A DNA stretch of 64,000 bases from Phylloscopus collybita (lineage: Eukaryota > Chordata > Aves > Passeriformes > Phylloscopidae). Positions within the stretch are counted from its first letter, which is position 1, and each line of letters starts with the position of its first letter. Under the pieces are notes generated by a model. It was not told the origin of the DNA, ran no database searches, and worked only from the letters and a program-made list of their open reading frames with translations. Of this stretch, positions 44,087 to 56,365 are shown piece by piece. The DNA is taken from NCBI GenBank assembly GCA_027886175.1, contig JAJNNQ010000078.1, forward strand, positions 3,286,001 to 3,350,000. The letters run 5' to 3'. A program made the translations under genes and the position numbers.

Positions 44087-47000
44087 CTTGCTGAAAGCAG
44101 CAGCAAGCACGAGTGCTTCTCTGCATACTGGAAACACAAAACAGAAGAATGCACACGGCAAGAGGAGACTGCCTGACTCCTGCTGCGCTCAGTACAGCTC
44201 TGGGCTGCTGCCAGGGCATGTATTTCGAGGCACTAGCTTCGGGGACTCTCCACTGTCTTGGGAGACTTTCTATAAGGTGACCAGAAGCTGTTCGCAAGCA
44301 CCTGCTTGCAGCGACCGCGTTCGGCGTTCCACACTCTTCCCCGGCTCTCTTTCGCCTCGCCGCACAACCTGCGACTGGTCCGACAACGCTGCTGGCTACG
44401 GAGCCACGAAGCGCTGCTTTCTCGGCAAAAGGCAGCTTCTCGCTCTTGACAGCTCTGCTATGCAGAAGCAGAGGAAAGCCGGCAGAGCTTCTCCTCTAGC
44501 TGCTCTACGCAGAAACAACTGTAAATAGATAGAAATTGATCCTGAAGTGGGAAAAGCAGGAAAGTTGCTGCAAAAGCGTTTTGGCTTGCTGGAAGCAGCA
44601 GCAAGCACGAGTACTTCTCTGTACGCTGCAAACACAAACAGAAGTACGTACACGGCGAGAGGAGACTGCCTGACACCTGCTGCACTCTGTATAGCTCTGC
44701 GCTAATGCAAGGGCATGTATTTCAAGGCAATAGCCGCCGGGACTCTCCACTGTCTTGGGGGAGTGTCTACAAGGTGACCAGAAGCTGTTCCCAAGCACCT
44801 GCTTGCAGCGACCGAGTTTGGCTTTCCACACACTTCCCCGGCTCTTTTTCGCCTCCCCGCACAACCTGCGGCTGTACCGACAACGCTGCTGGCTGTGGTG
44901 CCGCGAACCGCTGCTTACTCGGCAAAAGGCAGCTTCTCGCTCTTGATAGTTCTGCTATGCAGAAGCAGAGGAAAGCCGGCAGAGCTTCTCCTCTAGCTGC
45001 TCTACGCAGAAACAACTGTAAATCAGCTAGAAATTGATCCTGTACTGGGAAAGGCAGGAAAGTTGCTGCAAAAGCGTTTTGGCTTGCTGGAAGCAGCAGC
45101 AAGCACGAGTGATTCTCTGCACATTGGAAACACAAAACAGAAGAATGCACATGGCAAGAGGAGACTTCCTGACTCCTGCTGCGCTCAGTACAACTCTGGG
45201 CTGCTGCCAGGGCATGTATTTCAAGGCACTAGCTTCGGGGACTCTCCACTGTCTTGGGGGAGTTTCTACAAGGTGACCAGAAGCTGTTCGAAAGCACCTG
45301 CTTGCAGCGACCGAGTTCGGCTTTCCAGACACTTCCCCGGCTCTCTTTGGCCTCGCCGCACAACCGGCGACTGGTCCGACAACGCTGCTGGCTGTGGAGC
45401 CACGCAGCGCTGCTTACTCGGCAAAAGGCAGCTTCTCGCTCTTGACAGCTCTGCTATGCAGAAGCAGAGGAAAGCCGGCAGAGCTTCTCCTCTAGCTGCT
45501 CTACGCAGAAACAACTGTAAATCAGCTAGAAATTGATCCTGTAGTGGGAAAGGCAGGTAAGTTAGGGCAAAGCCGTTTTGGCTTGCTGGAAGCAGCAGCA
45601 AGGACGAGTGCTTCTCTGTACACTGCAAACACAAACAGAAGCACGTACACGGCGAGAGGAGACTGCCTGACACCTGCTGCACTCAGTACAGCTCTGCGCT
45701 ACTGCCAAGGCATGTATTCAAGGTAATAGCCACAGGGACTCTCCACTGTCTTGGGAGACTTTCTATAAGGTGACCAGAAGCTGTTCCCAAGCACCTGCTT
45801 GCAGCGACCGCGTTCGGCGTTCCACATTCTTCCCCAGCTCTCTTTCGCCTCTCCGCACAACCTGCGGCTGTACCGAAGACGCTGCTGCCTGTGGTGCCGC
45901 GAACCACTGCTTACTCGGCAAAAGGCGGCTTCTCGCTCTTGACAGCTCTGTTATGCAGAAACAGAGGAAAGCCGGCAGAGCTTCTCCTCTAGCTGCTCTA
46001 AGCAGAAACAACTGTAAATCAGCTAGAAATTGATCCTGTACTGGCAAGGGCAAGAAAGTTCTGCAAAAGCGTTTTGGCTTCCTGGAAGCAGCAGCAAGCA
46101 CGAGTGCTTCTCTGTACGCTGCAAACACAAACAGAAGCACGTACACGGCGAGAGGAGACTGCCTGACACCTGCTGCACTCAGTACAGCTCTGCGCTACTG
46201 CCAAGGCATGTATTCAAGGTAATAGCCACAGGGACTCTCCACTGTCTTGGGAGACTTTCTATAAGGTGACCAGAAGCTGTTCGCAAGCACCTGCTTGCAG
46301 CGACCGAGTTCGGCTTTCCACACACTTCCCCGGCTCTCTTTCGCCTCGCCGCACAACCTGCGACTGGTCCGACAACACTGCTGGCTACGGAGCCACGAAG
46401 CGCTGCTTACTCGGCAAAAGGCAGCTTCTCGCTCTTGACAGCTCTGCTATGCAGAAGAAGAGGAAAGCCGGCAGAGCTTCTCCTCTAGCTGCTCTACGCA
46501 GAAACAACTGTAAATCAGCTAGAAATTGATCCTGTAGTGGGAAAGGCAGGAAAGTTACTGCAAAACCGTTTTGTCTTGCTGGAAGCAGCAAGTACGACTT
46601 CTTCTCTGTACGCTGCAAACACAAACAGAAACACGTACACCGCTAGAGGAGACTGCCTGAAACCTGCTGCACTCTGTATAGCTCTGCGCTACTGCCAAGG
46701 CATGTATTCAAGGCAATAGCCGCCGGGACTCTCCACTGTCTTGGGGGAGTGTCTACAAGGTGACCAGAAGCTGTTCCCAAGCACCTGCTTGCAGCGACCG
46801 AGTTCAGCTTTCCACACATTTCCCCGGCTCTTTTTCGCCTCGCCGCACAACCTGCGGCTGTACCGACAACGCTGCTGGCTGTGGAGCCACGCAGCGCTGC
46901 TTACTCGGCAAAAGGCAGCTTCTCGCTCTTGATAGTTCTGCTATGCAGAAGCAAAGGAAAGCCGGCAGAGCTTCTCCTCTAGCTGCTCTAAGCAGAAACA

Positions 47001-50000
47001 ACTGTAAATCAGCTAGAAATTGATCCTGTAGTGGGAAAGGCAGGAAAGTTGCTGCAAAAGCGTTTTGGCTTGCTGGAAGCAGCAGCAAGCACGAGTGCTT
47101 CTCTGCACATTGGAAACACAAAACAGAAGCACGTACACGGCGAGAGGAGACTTCCTGACACCTGCTGCACTCAGTACAGCTCTGGGCTGCTGCAAGGGCA
47201 TGTATTTCAAAGCACTAGCTTCGGGGACTCTCCACTGTCTTGGGGGAGTTTCTACAAGGTGACCAGAAGCTGTTCGCTAACACCTGCTTGCAGCGACCGA
47301 GTTCGGCGTTCCACATTCTTCCCCAGCTCTCTTTCGCCTCGCCGCACAACCGGCGACTGGTCCGACAACGCTGCTGGCTACGGAGCCACGAAGCGCTGCT
47401 TACTCGGCAAAAGGCAGCTTCTCGCTCTTGACAGCTCTGCTATGCTGAAGCAGAGGAAAGCCGGCAGAGCTTCTCCTCTAGCTGCTCTACGCAGAAACAA
47501 CTGTAAATAGCTAGAAATTGATCCTGAAGTGGGAAAAGCAGGAAAGTTACTGCAAAAGCGTTTTGGCTTGCTGGAAGCAGCAGCAAGCACGAGTGCTTCT
47601 CTGTACGCTGCAAACACAAACAGAAGCACGTACACGGCGAGAGGAGACTGCCTGACACCTGCTGCACTCAGTACAGCTCTGCGCTACTGCCAAGGCATGT
47701 ATTCAAGGTAATAGCCACCGGGACTCTCCACTGTCTTGGGAGACTTTCTACAAGGTGACCAGAAGCTGTTCGCTAACACCTGCTTGCAGCGACCGAGTTC
47801 GGCGTTCCACATTCTTCCCCGGCTCTCTTTCGCCTCTCCGCACAACCTGCGGCTGTACCGACAACGCTGCTGGCTGTGGTGCCGCGAACCGCTGCTTACT
47901 CGGCAAAAGGCAGCTTCTCGCTCTTGATAGTTCTGCTATGCAGAAGCAGAGGAAAGCCGGCAGAGCTTCTCCTCTAGCTGCTCTACGCAGAAACAACTGT
48001 AAATCAGCTAGAAATTGATCCTGTAGTGGGAAAGGCAGGAAAGTTGCTGCAAAAGCGTTTTGGCTTGCTGGAAGCAGCAGCAAGCACGACTGCTTCTCTG
48101 TACGCTGCAAACACAAACAGAAGCACGTACACCGCGAGAGGAGACTGCCTGACACCTGCGGTACTCTGTATAGCTCTGCGCTACTGCCAAGGCATGTATT
48201 CAAGGCAATAGCCGCCGGGACTCTCCACTGTCTTGGGGGAGTGTCTACAAGGTGACCAGAAGCTGTTCCCAAGCACCTGCTTGCAGCGACCGAGTTCGGC
48301 TTTCCACACACTTCCCTGGCTCTTTTTTGCCTCGCCGCACAACCTGCGGCTGTACCGACAACGCTGCTGGCTGTGGAGCCACGCAGCGCTGCTTACTCGG
48401 CAAAAGGCAGCTTCTCGCTCTTGATAGTTCTGCTATGCAGAAGCAGAGGAAAGCCGGCAGAGCTTCTCCTCTAGCTGCTCTAAGCAGAAACAACTGTAAA
48501 TCAGCTAGAAATTGATCCTGTAGTGGGAAAGGCAGGAAAGTTGCTGCAAAAGCGTTTTAGCTTCTTGAGAGCAGCAGCAAGCGTGAGTGCTTCTCTGCAC
48601 ACTGGAAACACAAAACAGAAGAATGCACACGGCAAGAGGAGACTTCCTGACTCCTGCTGCGCTCAGTACAACTCTGGGCTGCTGCCAGGGCATGTATTTC
48701 AAGGCACTAGCTTCGGGGACCCTCCACTGTCTTGGGGGAGTTTCTACAAGGTGACCAGAAGCTGTTCGAAAGCACCTGCTTGCAGCGACCGAGTTCGGCT
48801 TTCCAGACACTTCCCCGGCTCTCTTTGGCCTCGCCGCACAACCGGCGACTGGTCCGACAACGCTGCTGGCTGTGGAGCCACGCAGCGCTGCTTACTCGGC
48901 AAAAGGCAGCTTCTCGCTCTTGACAGCTCTGCTATGCAGAAGCAGAGGAAAGCCGGCAGAGCTTCTCCTCTAGCTGCTCTACGCAGAAACAACTGTAAAT
49001 TAGATAGAAATTGATCCTGTAGTGGGAAAGGCAGGAAAGTTGCTTCAAAAGCGTTTTGGCTTGCTGGAAGCAGCAACAAGCACGAGTGCTTCTCTGCAAC
49101 TTGGAAACACAAACAGAAGCACGTTCACGGCGAGAGGAGACTGCCTGACACCTGCTGCACTCAGTACAGCTATGGGCTACTGCAAGGGCATGTATTTCAA
49201 AGCACTAGCTTCGGGGACTCTCCACTGTCTTGGGGGACTCTCTACAAGGTGACCAGAAGCTGTTCACAAGCACCTGCTTGCAGCGACAGAGTTCGGCGTT
49301 CCACATTCTTCCCCGGCTCTCTTTCGCCTCTCCGCACAACCTGCGGCTGTACCAAAGACGCTGCTAGCTGTGGTGCTGCGAACAGCTGCTTACTCGGCAA
49401 AAGGCAGCTTCTCGCTCTTGACAGCTCTGCTATGCTGAAGCAGAGGAAAGCCGGCAGAGCTTCTCCTCTAGCTGCTCTACGCAGAAACAACTGTAAATAG
49501 CTAGAAATTGATCCTGAAGTGGGAAAGGCAGGAAAGTTGCTGCAAAAGCGTTTTGGCTTGCTGGAAGCAGCAGCAAGCACGAATGCTTCTCTGTACGCTG
49601 CAAACACAAACAGAAGCACGTACACGGCGAGAGGAGACTGCCTGACACCTGCTGCACTCAGTACAGCTCTGCGCTACTGCCAAGGCATGTATTCAAGGTA
49701 ATAGCCACCGGGACTCTCCACTGTCTTGGGAGACTTTCTACAAGGTGACCAGAAGCTGTTCGAAAGCACCTGCGTGCAGCGACCGAGTTCGGCTTTCTAC
49801 ATTCTTCCCCGGCTCTCTTTCGCCTCTCCGCACAAGCTGCGGCTGTTCCGACAACGCTGCTGGCTGTGGTGTCGCGAACCGCTGCTTTCTCGGCAAAAGG
49901 CAGCTTCTCGCTCTTGACAGCTCTGCTATGCCGCAGCAGAGGGGAGCTGGCAGGGCTTCTGCTTGAGCGGCTGAACACAGAGGCTACTCTAAATTGACTA

Positions 50001-50030
50001 GAAATTGATCCCGGATTGGAAACGGCAGGA
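44087..50030 (+). repeat. ~497-bp satellite array (12 units)
   Basis: The landmark tagaaattgatcctg recurs at about 44,530, 45,028, 45,527, 46,024, 46,521, 47,013, 47,512, 48,009, 48,506, 49,005, 49,502 and 49,999, a spacing of 492-499 bp. Two variants are seen in the first half of the monomer, one with gggcatgtatttcaaggcac and one with ggcatgtattcaaggtaat, in irregular order plus hybrids. Units starting near 45,060 and 48,520 are especially alike. The last unit is diverged. The first unit is joined directly to the 191-bp array at about 44,085. Open frames on both strands recur in each unit (for example ending RASPLAALRRNNCK); I do not regard them as genes. Confidence 0.9.
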
Positions 50031-50103
50031 TTGGGGCGGGACCTTTCTGCTCCATGACGCCAGCTACCAGCCCAGGTGGCCAATTGTTCTTCGGACAAAT
50101 TTT

Positions 50104-50439
50104 CTATTGAAAACTGAGGCAAAGAAAGTGTTCAGTACCTCTGCTTTTCTCGTCTTTAGTTACTAAATTCCCTCCTGTATCTAATAGTGAATGGAGGTTG
50201 TCCTCACCCTTCCTTTTGCCATTAATGTATTTGCAAAAATATTTTTTACTGGCTTCACAGCAGTAAATTTTACAGAGGAGTATTTTGTACTCCTTCACAG
50301 AAGTGTCCAGTTTGAGTTCTAACTGGGCTTCTGCCTCTCTAATTTGGTGGATGATGATGGATTCATCATTGAATGCACAGGCAGTAACTTGTTTCTGTTT
50401 TGTTTGTTTGTTTTTTAATCGCAGTAGTTTTGGGACCAA
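50104..50439 (-). mobile_element. CR1 LINE fragment (ORF2 piece)
   Basis: The 111-residue minus frame contains CKIYCCEASKKYFCKYINGK and then LVTKDEKSRGTEHFLCLSF. This matches the linker between endonuclease and reverse transcriptase of CR1-type LINEs, the main non-LTR retrotransposon of birds. Only this part is readable; it is short and probably old. Confidence 0.65.
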
Positions 50440-52390
50440 TTGCTCATTGTTTCTATGCTTCAGTATTAGTATTTAGCTTCATATCTGCTGGAATATTGGC
50501 CCAAAAGCAAGTCTCAGCTGATCCCTACATATGTTAAAAAATTATGAGTCCTTTTGGCCCTCCATATACCCCTTTTTCAATAAATATGAGCAAAAGTAAA
50601 GACGGGTACTTCTCAGGCCATCAACCTGTCTGTAGGTCTAGCATATTATTTTATCATTTGGTACATTTTTTCTGCAACCTGGCAGGATTTCCCACTAGAG
50701 GTTTTATGTGATTTGCTCACTTTATCATTAAACCCAAAAAGCAAAACCTCATGTAGGCAGCATATATACGAGGTCCATTAGTTGAAAATGAACATGAATT
50801 ACTTTGGCCTGAAGGTACAAAAAAGGGCAAGTACTTCCTCCCTAAGAATTCTGAAGGAAATTTTGTTTGAATAAAACACACACAATTTGGTTTTGGTAAA
50901 ATTATTTCATTTAACTCAGAACGGTTTCTCATGATTGTCCCTATAGTCAATACAACTTCAGTTCCAGTTTTGTATAGATGAGGATAGAAAATAATTCTTG
51001 AAATTCTCACTGCCGGTCGTGTTTTATTCTTAATTTCATTTTCACTCTTTATGTTTTTCATATCTAAATTACTATATTTTGAATTTGTGATGCACCACAA
51101 TGAATCCATTAAGCATATCATTACAGAACTGTGTTAAAGACTGTATTTTGAAACTGATCATTGTTTTGTGGCTTGTGTAGGTTTGTTCTACTATACTTTT
51201 CTTGCTCAAAGCACCATTTAACGTAGGGTTTTTCACTAACAACTTTGAAACGGCGTATGAGAAAGGTGCGTTTCATTAAGTGTAATTGAAAACACTAATT
51301 AACCCTAACATCTAGATATACATTATGGTCAGTTTCAATTCATTTACATAAAAATACTGAAGTTTTCCATAATGGCCCAAAACCCCCCTTAAATGCTCTT
51401 TTACTACCTCTTCAGTCCAGTGATATAGACTTGTTCAGAGCTGAGCTTCAGCCGACTGGGATCAAATCACACAGACTTTTTAAGCCAAGTGATTGGTTAC
51501 AATAAAATCCACTCATAGATCAAATTAATGGGGAAAGGACTTAATAGTACAGTTAAAACTGTTTTACAGAGAAAGAACCCTTTCTAGTACCTATTCATTT
51601 TCTGTGGTGGTATGTTCACTGTCCCTCTGCTTCTCAGAGTTGACATTCTCAGATTTTCATTTCACTTTGTCTCTCCATCAAGCAACCTAAGCACTGTGAA
51701 TGCCTTCTTCTTTAAATAATTATAAAGTTATTTAGATGGGCTTAAAAACATAGAACTCATTGTTTCAAATGCATGTATGATCTATTTATTATGCAAATAA
51801 CTAATAGAAAAATTGGAAAAAAGACATCAACCAAGCAAACACAGCAGAAGACATTGGCTTTGATCACAAGTAATTGTGTGGCAGCAGTACCCACTAGGTC
51901 CAAAAGTTGACAACAGATATAGCAGTGTCACAAGCAAGAGGGTGACAGGCTGAGAAGATCCACAGACAGCACAGCGGTTCTGAGTTATTAGGAGAAGAGG
52001 GGTACAACTGCTGTGACAGTTTCCTACTCTGTCAGTGCTGCTCTGCCATATCAAGGCTCCTTCACTAAGCTGTTTCATTCTGCTGTCAGTGTGATATACC
52101 CTAGCACTTCTGTTTTAAGCCAGTATGGATAGAGAAAACTGAATGTCTGTCCATCTGCCTTCTCTCTTACAGCTATAGTAATAAATTGCTCTTGTCTGGC
52201 CTGAACCTCCAAACTAGAGCCTGTCAGTCAACTGTGATGAAAGCATGGAGCAATAGAAAACCTTTTTTTTTTTTTTTTTTTCTTTAGACTTCTGGGTGCA
52301 TATGTGGCATATAATAATTCATTTCTGATGCCCATCTTTGTTATTAATTCCCTGTTCTTTATTATTTAGGGCAATTATTTATTTTTTTTT
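50440..52390. other. Unique AT-rich sequence, no gene seen
   Basis: Short frames only. An A/T-rich island between satellites, with a poly-T run at about 52,262-52,282 next to the left arm of an inverted repeat. A minus frame at 50,717-51,121 (134 residues) and another at 51,827-52,078 have no recognisable motif. Confidence 0.4.
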
Positions 52391-52696
52391 TCCTAATACA
52401 TGGCTGCAGAAGATAAAGCTCTGGTGGTGTGAAATCCCACACATTACAATTTGCAGTTTGACACACTTCCCTCTTTCCCAGATACGGTTGCAGATTGCTT
52501 TTAGTGAAATGATTGCTACATGAAGGCTAAGCAGGATTTGTGGAAGGAAGGTTGATCTGATCCCTTTCAAGTTGTGGCATCCTAATACACGTGAATTGCA
52601 TAAGGTTTAACAGATCCACATGATTTGCCTTTTCTGCCTTTGACTGGTTTCCTGGTTTGACCCTGGCCAGACACCAGGCACCCATGAAAAACACTC
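52391..52696 (+). repeat. Left arm of an inverted repeat
   Basis: About 305 bp that recur as the reverse complement at 53,831-54,140, about 94 percent identical by eye. The arm consists of roughly 255 bp of host-type sequence plus about 50 bp (52,645-52,696) that are the reverse complement of the end of the LTR lying between the arms. Confidence 0.85.
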
Positions 52697-52823
52697 TATA
52701 CAAAAATTTTTTGTATAGATAAAGTCTCTCTTCTCATTGTGGCTTAATCTTCAGAGGTTATAAACCATTGCTAACAACAGAGCATATCTAGAAAGCAAGC
52801 TAGAGAACAAACTTCTGTCTAGC

Positions 52824-53882
52824 TGTGTTGGTTTTGCACGGCCTAGGTTTTGTTAGCAGGGGGTCACAGAGGTGGCTTCTGTGAAAACCTGCTAGAAGCT
52901 TCCACGATGTCTGGCAGAACCAATCCCTGATGGTTCTGAAGATGGCCATGCCACTGGCCAAGGCTGGACCAATGAGAGATGATGGTAATGCCTCTGTGAT
53001 AACATATTTAAGAAGAAAATCAAAAAGTGGTGGCGCAGTTTGAATTCCAGCTGGGGAGGAGGAGGTGAGAACATGGGAAGGAAACAACATGGAGACACCC
53101 AGGTCAGTGAAGAAGAAGTGGGAGGAGGTGCTCCGGGCGCTGGAGCCAAGATTCCTCTGCAGGCCCTGGTGAAGACCATGGTGAAGCAGCTCTGCCCCTG
53201 CAGCCCATGGGGATCCACGGGGGATGCAGAGATCCACTCACAGCCTGTGGGGGAGGTGCCCATGCCGGGGCAGGTGGATGCCTGGAGGAGGCTGTGATCC
53301 AGTGGAAGAGCCAGAGAATAGAGGGGGGGCCCTGCTTCCAAGCTGGAGCAGCCTGTCCTTGGAGGACTGCACCCCTGGAAGAGTGACCCATGCTGCAGCA
53401 GTTTTGGGAGGAGTGTCTGCCCATGGGAGGGACTCACATTGCAGCAGTTTTGGGAGGACTGCTGCTCATGACAGTGGACCCATGCTGGAGATGTTTGCAG
53501 AGAACTGTCTCCCGTGAGAGGGACCCCCCAGTTTCACAGGTGAAGGACTCTGAGCAGCAGAAGATCTCAGGTGATGAACTGACCAAAACCCTCCACACTC
53601 TATCTCCCTGTATTGTTGGTGGCAAGGAAAGAGAGGCTGAGGAAAGGTGTTTTTAAGAACTTATTTTACTTCTCATTATCCTTCCCTGATTTTAGTAATA
53701 AATCCACTTTGTACCTCTAAGTTGAGCCAGTTTTGCCCTTGGAGTTTCTTCTCCCAGTCCATATCTCAACTCATGAACCCTTTGTTAATTTTTTCTCTCG
53801 TCTGCCCAGCTGTGGCAGGGGAGGGTGAGTGAGTGATTTTCATGGGTGCCTGGTGTCTGGCCAGGGTCAAACCAGGAAACCA
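52824..53882 (+). mobile_element. LTR, ERVL-like, between inverted arms
   Basis: Begins TGTGTTGGTTTTGCACGG and ends near gggtcaaaccaggaaacca, with AATAAA in ttagtaataaatcc at about 53,694-53,703, about 1.06 kb. Its ends and composition resemble a common bird ERVL-type LTR, a call from memory. No clear 5-bp target duplication is seen. Its last 50 bp also occur, inverted, at 52,645-52,696. Short frames inside (for example 53,040-53,297) are not genes. Confidence 0.55.
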
Positions 53883-54140
53883 GTCAAAGGCAGAAAAGGC
53901 ACATCATGTGGATGGATCTGTTAAAGCTTATGCAATTCACATGTATTAAGATGCCACAACTTGAAAGGGATCAGATCAACCTTCCTTCCACAAATCCTGC
54001 TTAGCCTTCATGTAGCAATCATTTCACTAAAAGCAATCTGCAACTGTGTCTGTGAAAGATGGAAGTGTGTCAAACAGCAAATTGTAAGGTGTGGGATTTC
54101 ACACCACCAGAGCTTTATCTTCTGCAGCCATGCATTATGG
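53831..54140 (-). repeat. Right arm of the inverted repeat
   Basis: The reverse complement of 52,391-52,696. It starts within the LTR end (gagtgattttcatgggtgcc) and runs into flanking sequence up to the A-rich stretch at 54,140-54,150. The two arms could pair as a 305-bp stem with a loop of about 1.1 kb. Confidence 0.85.
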
Positions 54141-54900
54141 AAAAAAAAAAAGTTTAATGGGGCAGTTTTAATGAAAAATTTGGAGATAATTCTGTTAGGT
54201 ATAAACTATTGTCCAACTCTGAAGCTAAGCCTGGATCTAGCTGCACCTAAACTCTATCAGAAGTTTAGAAAGCAAGGGGGTAGATTCTGAACTTTGTGAT
54301 TCAGCAGGAGTCTTCTTTACTCTTTTTTGTCTTTGGTCTCTGTGTAAATCATTCTAAAACTATTCTAGTAAGATTTTTCTTTGTGCGTTTCATCCATGAG
54401 GGAACGAAATTTTATGTCACATTTTTATAAATGTATATTTAACCCCACTTATGCTAATACCTTTGATTATAAACCTAAACCACACATTTGTGACAAATTG
54501 GCATAGTTGGCAGGATCCTAGATAAGAAGTTGTGACACCCTGCTGCACTGGTTTCTCTAGGAAAAACATCAGCTTATTTCTACAAAATTTACAGGGCCTA
54601 AGAGCAATATAAGCAGAGAATAATCTCTCCAGAAACTGTCTGTATCTGTCACTATGCAGACCCAAGGTTATTTCTTTTCATTTTCTCCCTAATGACTGTA
54701 TTGAAAGAGAGCATCGAGACATGTGAGCAGCATCCCAAGACTATTTCAAAATTAAATGTGACAGAGGCAATTAAGCTGTTCTGGGGAACATGCAGTGTGA
54801 CAAAAGAAGACCAGACAGTCCTGACAGATCAAAAAAGAGTACCACTAGAAAACTGTTCCTGCAAATGCTGTAGTTTTGAAGGACTGCAAGGAACCAGAAC
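54141..54900. other. Unrecognised unique sequence
   Basis: No gene, RNA or element recognised. A 73-codon plus frame at 54,692-54,913 (cysteine-rich near its end, NCSCKCCSFEG) runs into the LTR and has no known motif. Confidence 0.4.
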
Positions 54901-55603
54901 TGTTATAAATTGACCAGGAGACCAGCTCCTTTGAAAAGGCCTTTATTAGAAATCAGCTCTGGGTCGGGGGCTCGAGGGGCTGCGCATGCCGCCGCTGCTC
55001 CCAGTGAACACCACGGAGGAGGAGGTGCAGTCGAATCTGCTGCTGCTGGTGCTGCTGCAGAGTCGGGATTCCTTCCTCACGGGGGTTCCAATAGAATCAC
55101 TTTGGCTCGTGTGGTCCAGGGGCGTCACCTCTCTCCAGTTCCTTTCAGGTCATGGCGAGAAGGTAACAAAAAATACCTGCTACCTGCAGGTAGCTGGACG
55201 TGTGCCTCGCACAGCTTTGTCCTTCTTAGGTCCAGTTTCTGTGCCAGCCCACTGGGTTTTAGGGGTTTTTCTGGCGTCGGCTGGATCTCCGGCTGCAGGC
55301 AGGCACCTTGGGAGTTTCCTGATTTCCGTACTGGGTGGTGTCTCCAGCTCGACGGCAGGCAGGCAGGAAGCAGCAGGGGGGTAGCAGGAAGTGGCAGCGG
55401 GCTTTACTCGACGGAGAGGGGAAAACCCAGAATTCAGGGAGAAAGGGTACAAAACTTGGAACATAACAAGCAGAAATTCAGGGGTACAGATTCAACATGA
55501 ACAGTTTAAAACAGGTAAGTAACAGTGCAACTTTAATTTTACAGCAAAACAGTATAACAGTACAACTTGGGAGTGCATAACCTGGGGCTTTCTATTTCTT
55601 TCA
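54901..55603 (-). mobile_element. Solo LTR of family L2, second copy
   Basis: A 703-bp relative of the LTR at 11,476-12,175, same ends (TGAAAGAAATAG, ATTTATAACA on the minus strand), same AATAAA position, and a shorter interrupted CTG run. By eye about 93 percent identical. The four bases on each side (gaac left, cagt right) do not match, so the duplication has decayed or one flank was rearranged. No retroviral gene is next to it. Confidence 0.8.
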
Positions 55604-56365
55604 CAGTATATATTTACTTTTTGGTGTCATCTTTCATAAGCTATTAATGCTTCACAGACCCTCAAAGATTTAAATTGTCTAGTTACCTTTCCATCAGAAG
55701 TGGCGGAAGCATTGTTCTTATGGTGGCATCTTTAAAAGATGTAATTTTAAAATATTTTTTCTGCTTTAAGGTGGATTTTTGTTTTAATTTTTTGTCTCTC
55801 TTTACAGATATTGTACGTAAAAGAATTGTCCACTTCATCTTGCTCCATGAGGAGGTTTCACTTCAGTATTTTATTCCAGCAATTGCCTGAGTCTTTTGGA
55901 ATCTTGGTCACCTGAGAGCTCTTTCATGAGGTCTGAAATCTTTCATGAATTGCTGGAGTATTTTGATGTAAGACACTGTTAAATGTAGCAAACAGATGGA
56001 CATTATTTCGATATTTATGAAAGTATTCAAAATATCTCCTCATCCAGACAGCAATTTTTGTGAAGAGTTATATGCTATGAAAGACACAATGCTGGGGAGT
56101 GTTGGTATATCTTAGTCTTAGGAGGAGCAAAACTGAAATTTGCCTTACCCACACCTCAAAGCATCCCAAAAGCACGCTTAATAAAACACTTTGGTCTCCT
56201 CAAGAAACTAAAGGTAGAATTCACCTCTGGAGTTGCTGCTGTGTGTATTCAGTATTGAGCAATGTAATCCAAGACCGGGGATCTCTCAGCAAGCTATCAT
56301 ACCTCCATGAAACAGGAGAGCCTTCTGGAGGGTTGCCAGATTGATATTTGCCTGGACAAGTATAA
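55604..56365. other. Unrecognised unique sequence
   Basis: AT-rich, with short frames only. It ends at 56,365, where the second 191-bp satellite block begins at tataag/gacatcagg. Confidence 0.4.

Noticed and set aside
44058..49966. Recurrent frames in the 497-bp array, for example those ending RRNNCK
   Set aside because: Present once per unit in several frames and both strands, with no homology recognised; the two-strand openness fits repeat composition.
53040..53656. Plus- and minus-strand frames around 53 kb (up to 181 codons)
   Set aside because: They lie inside the ERVL-like LTR, a non-coding sequence type.
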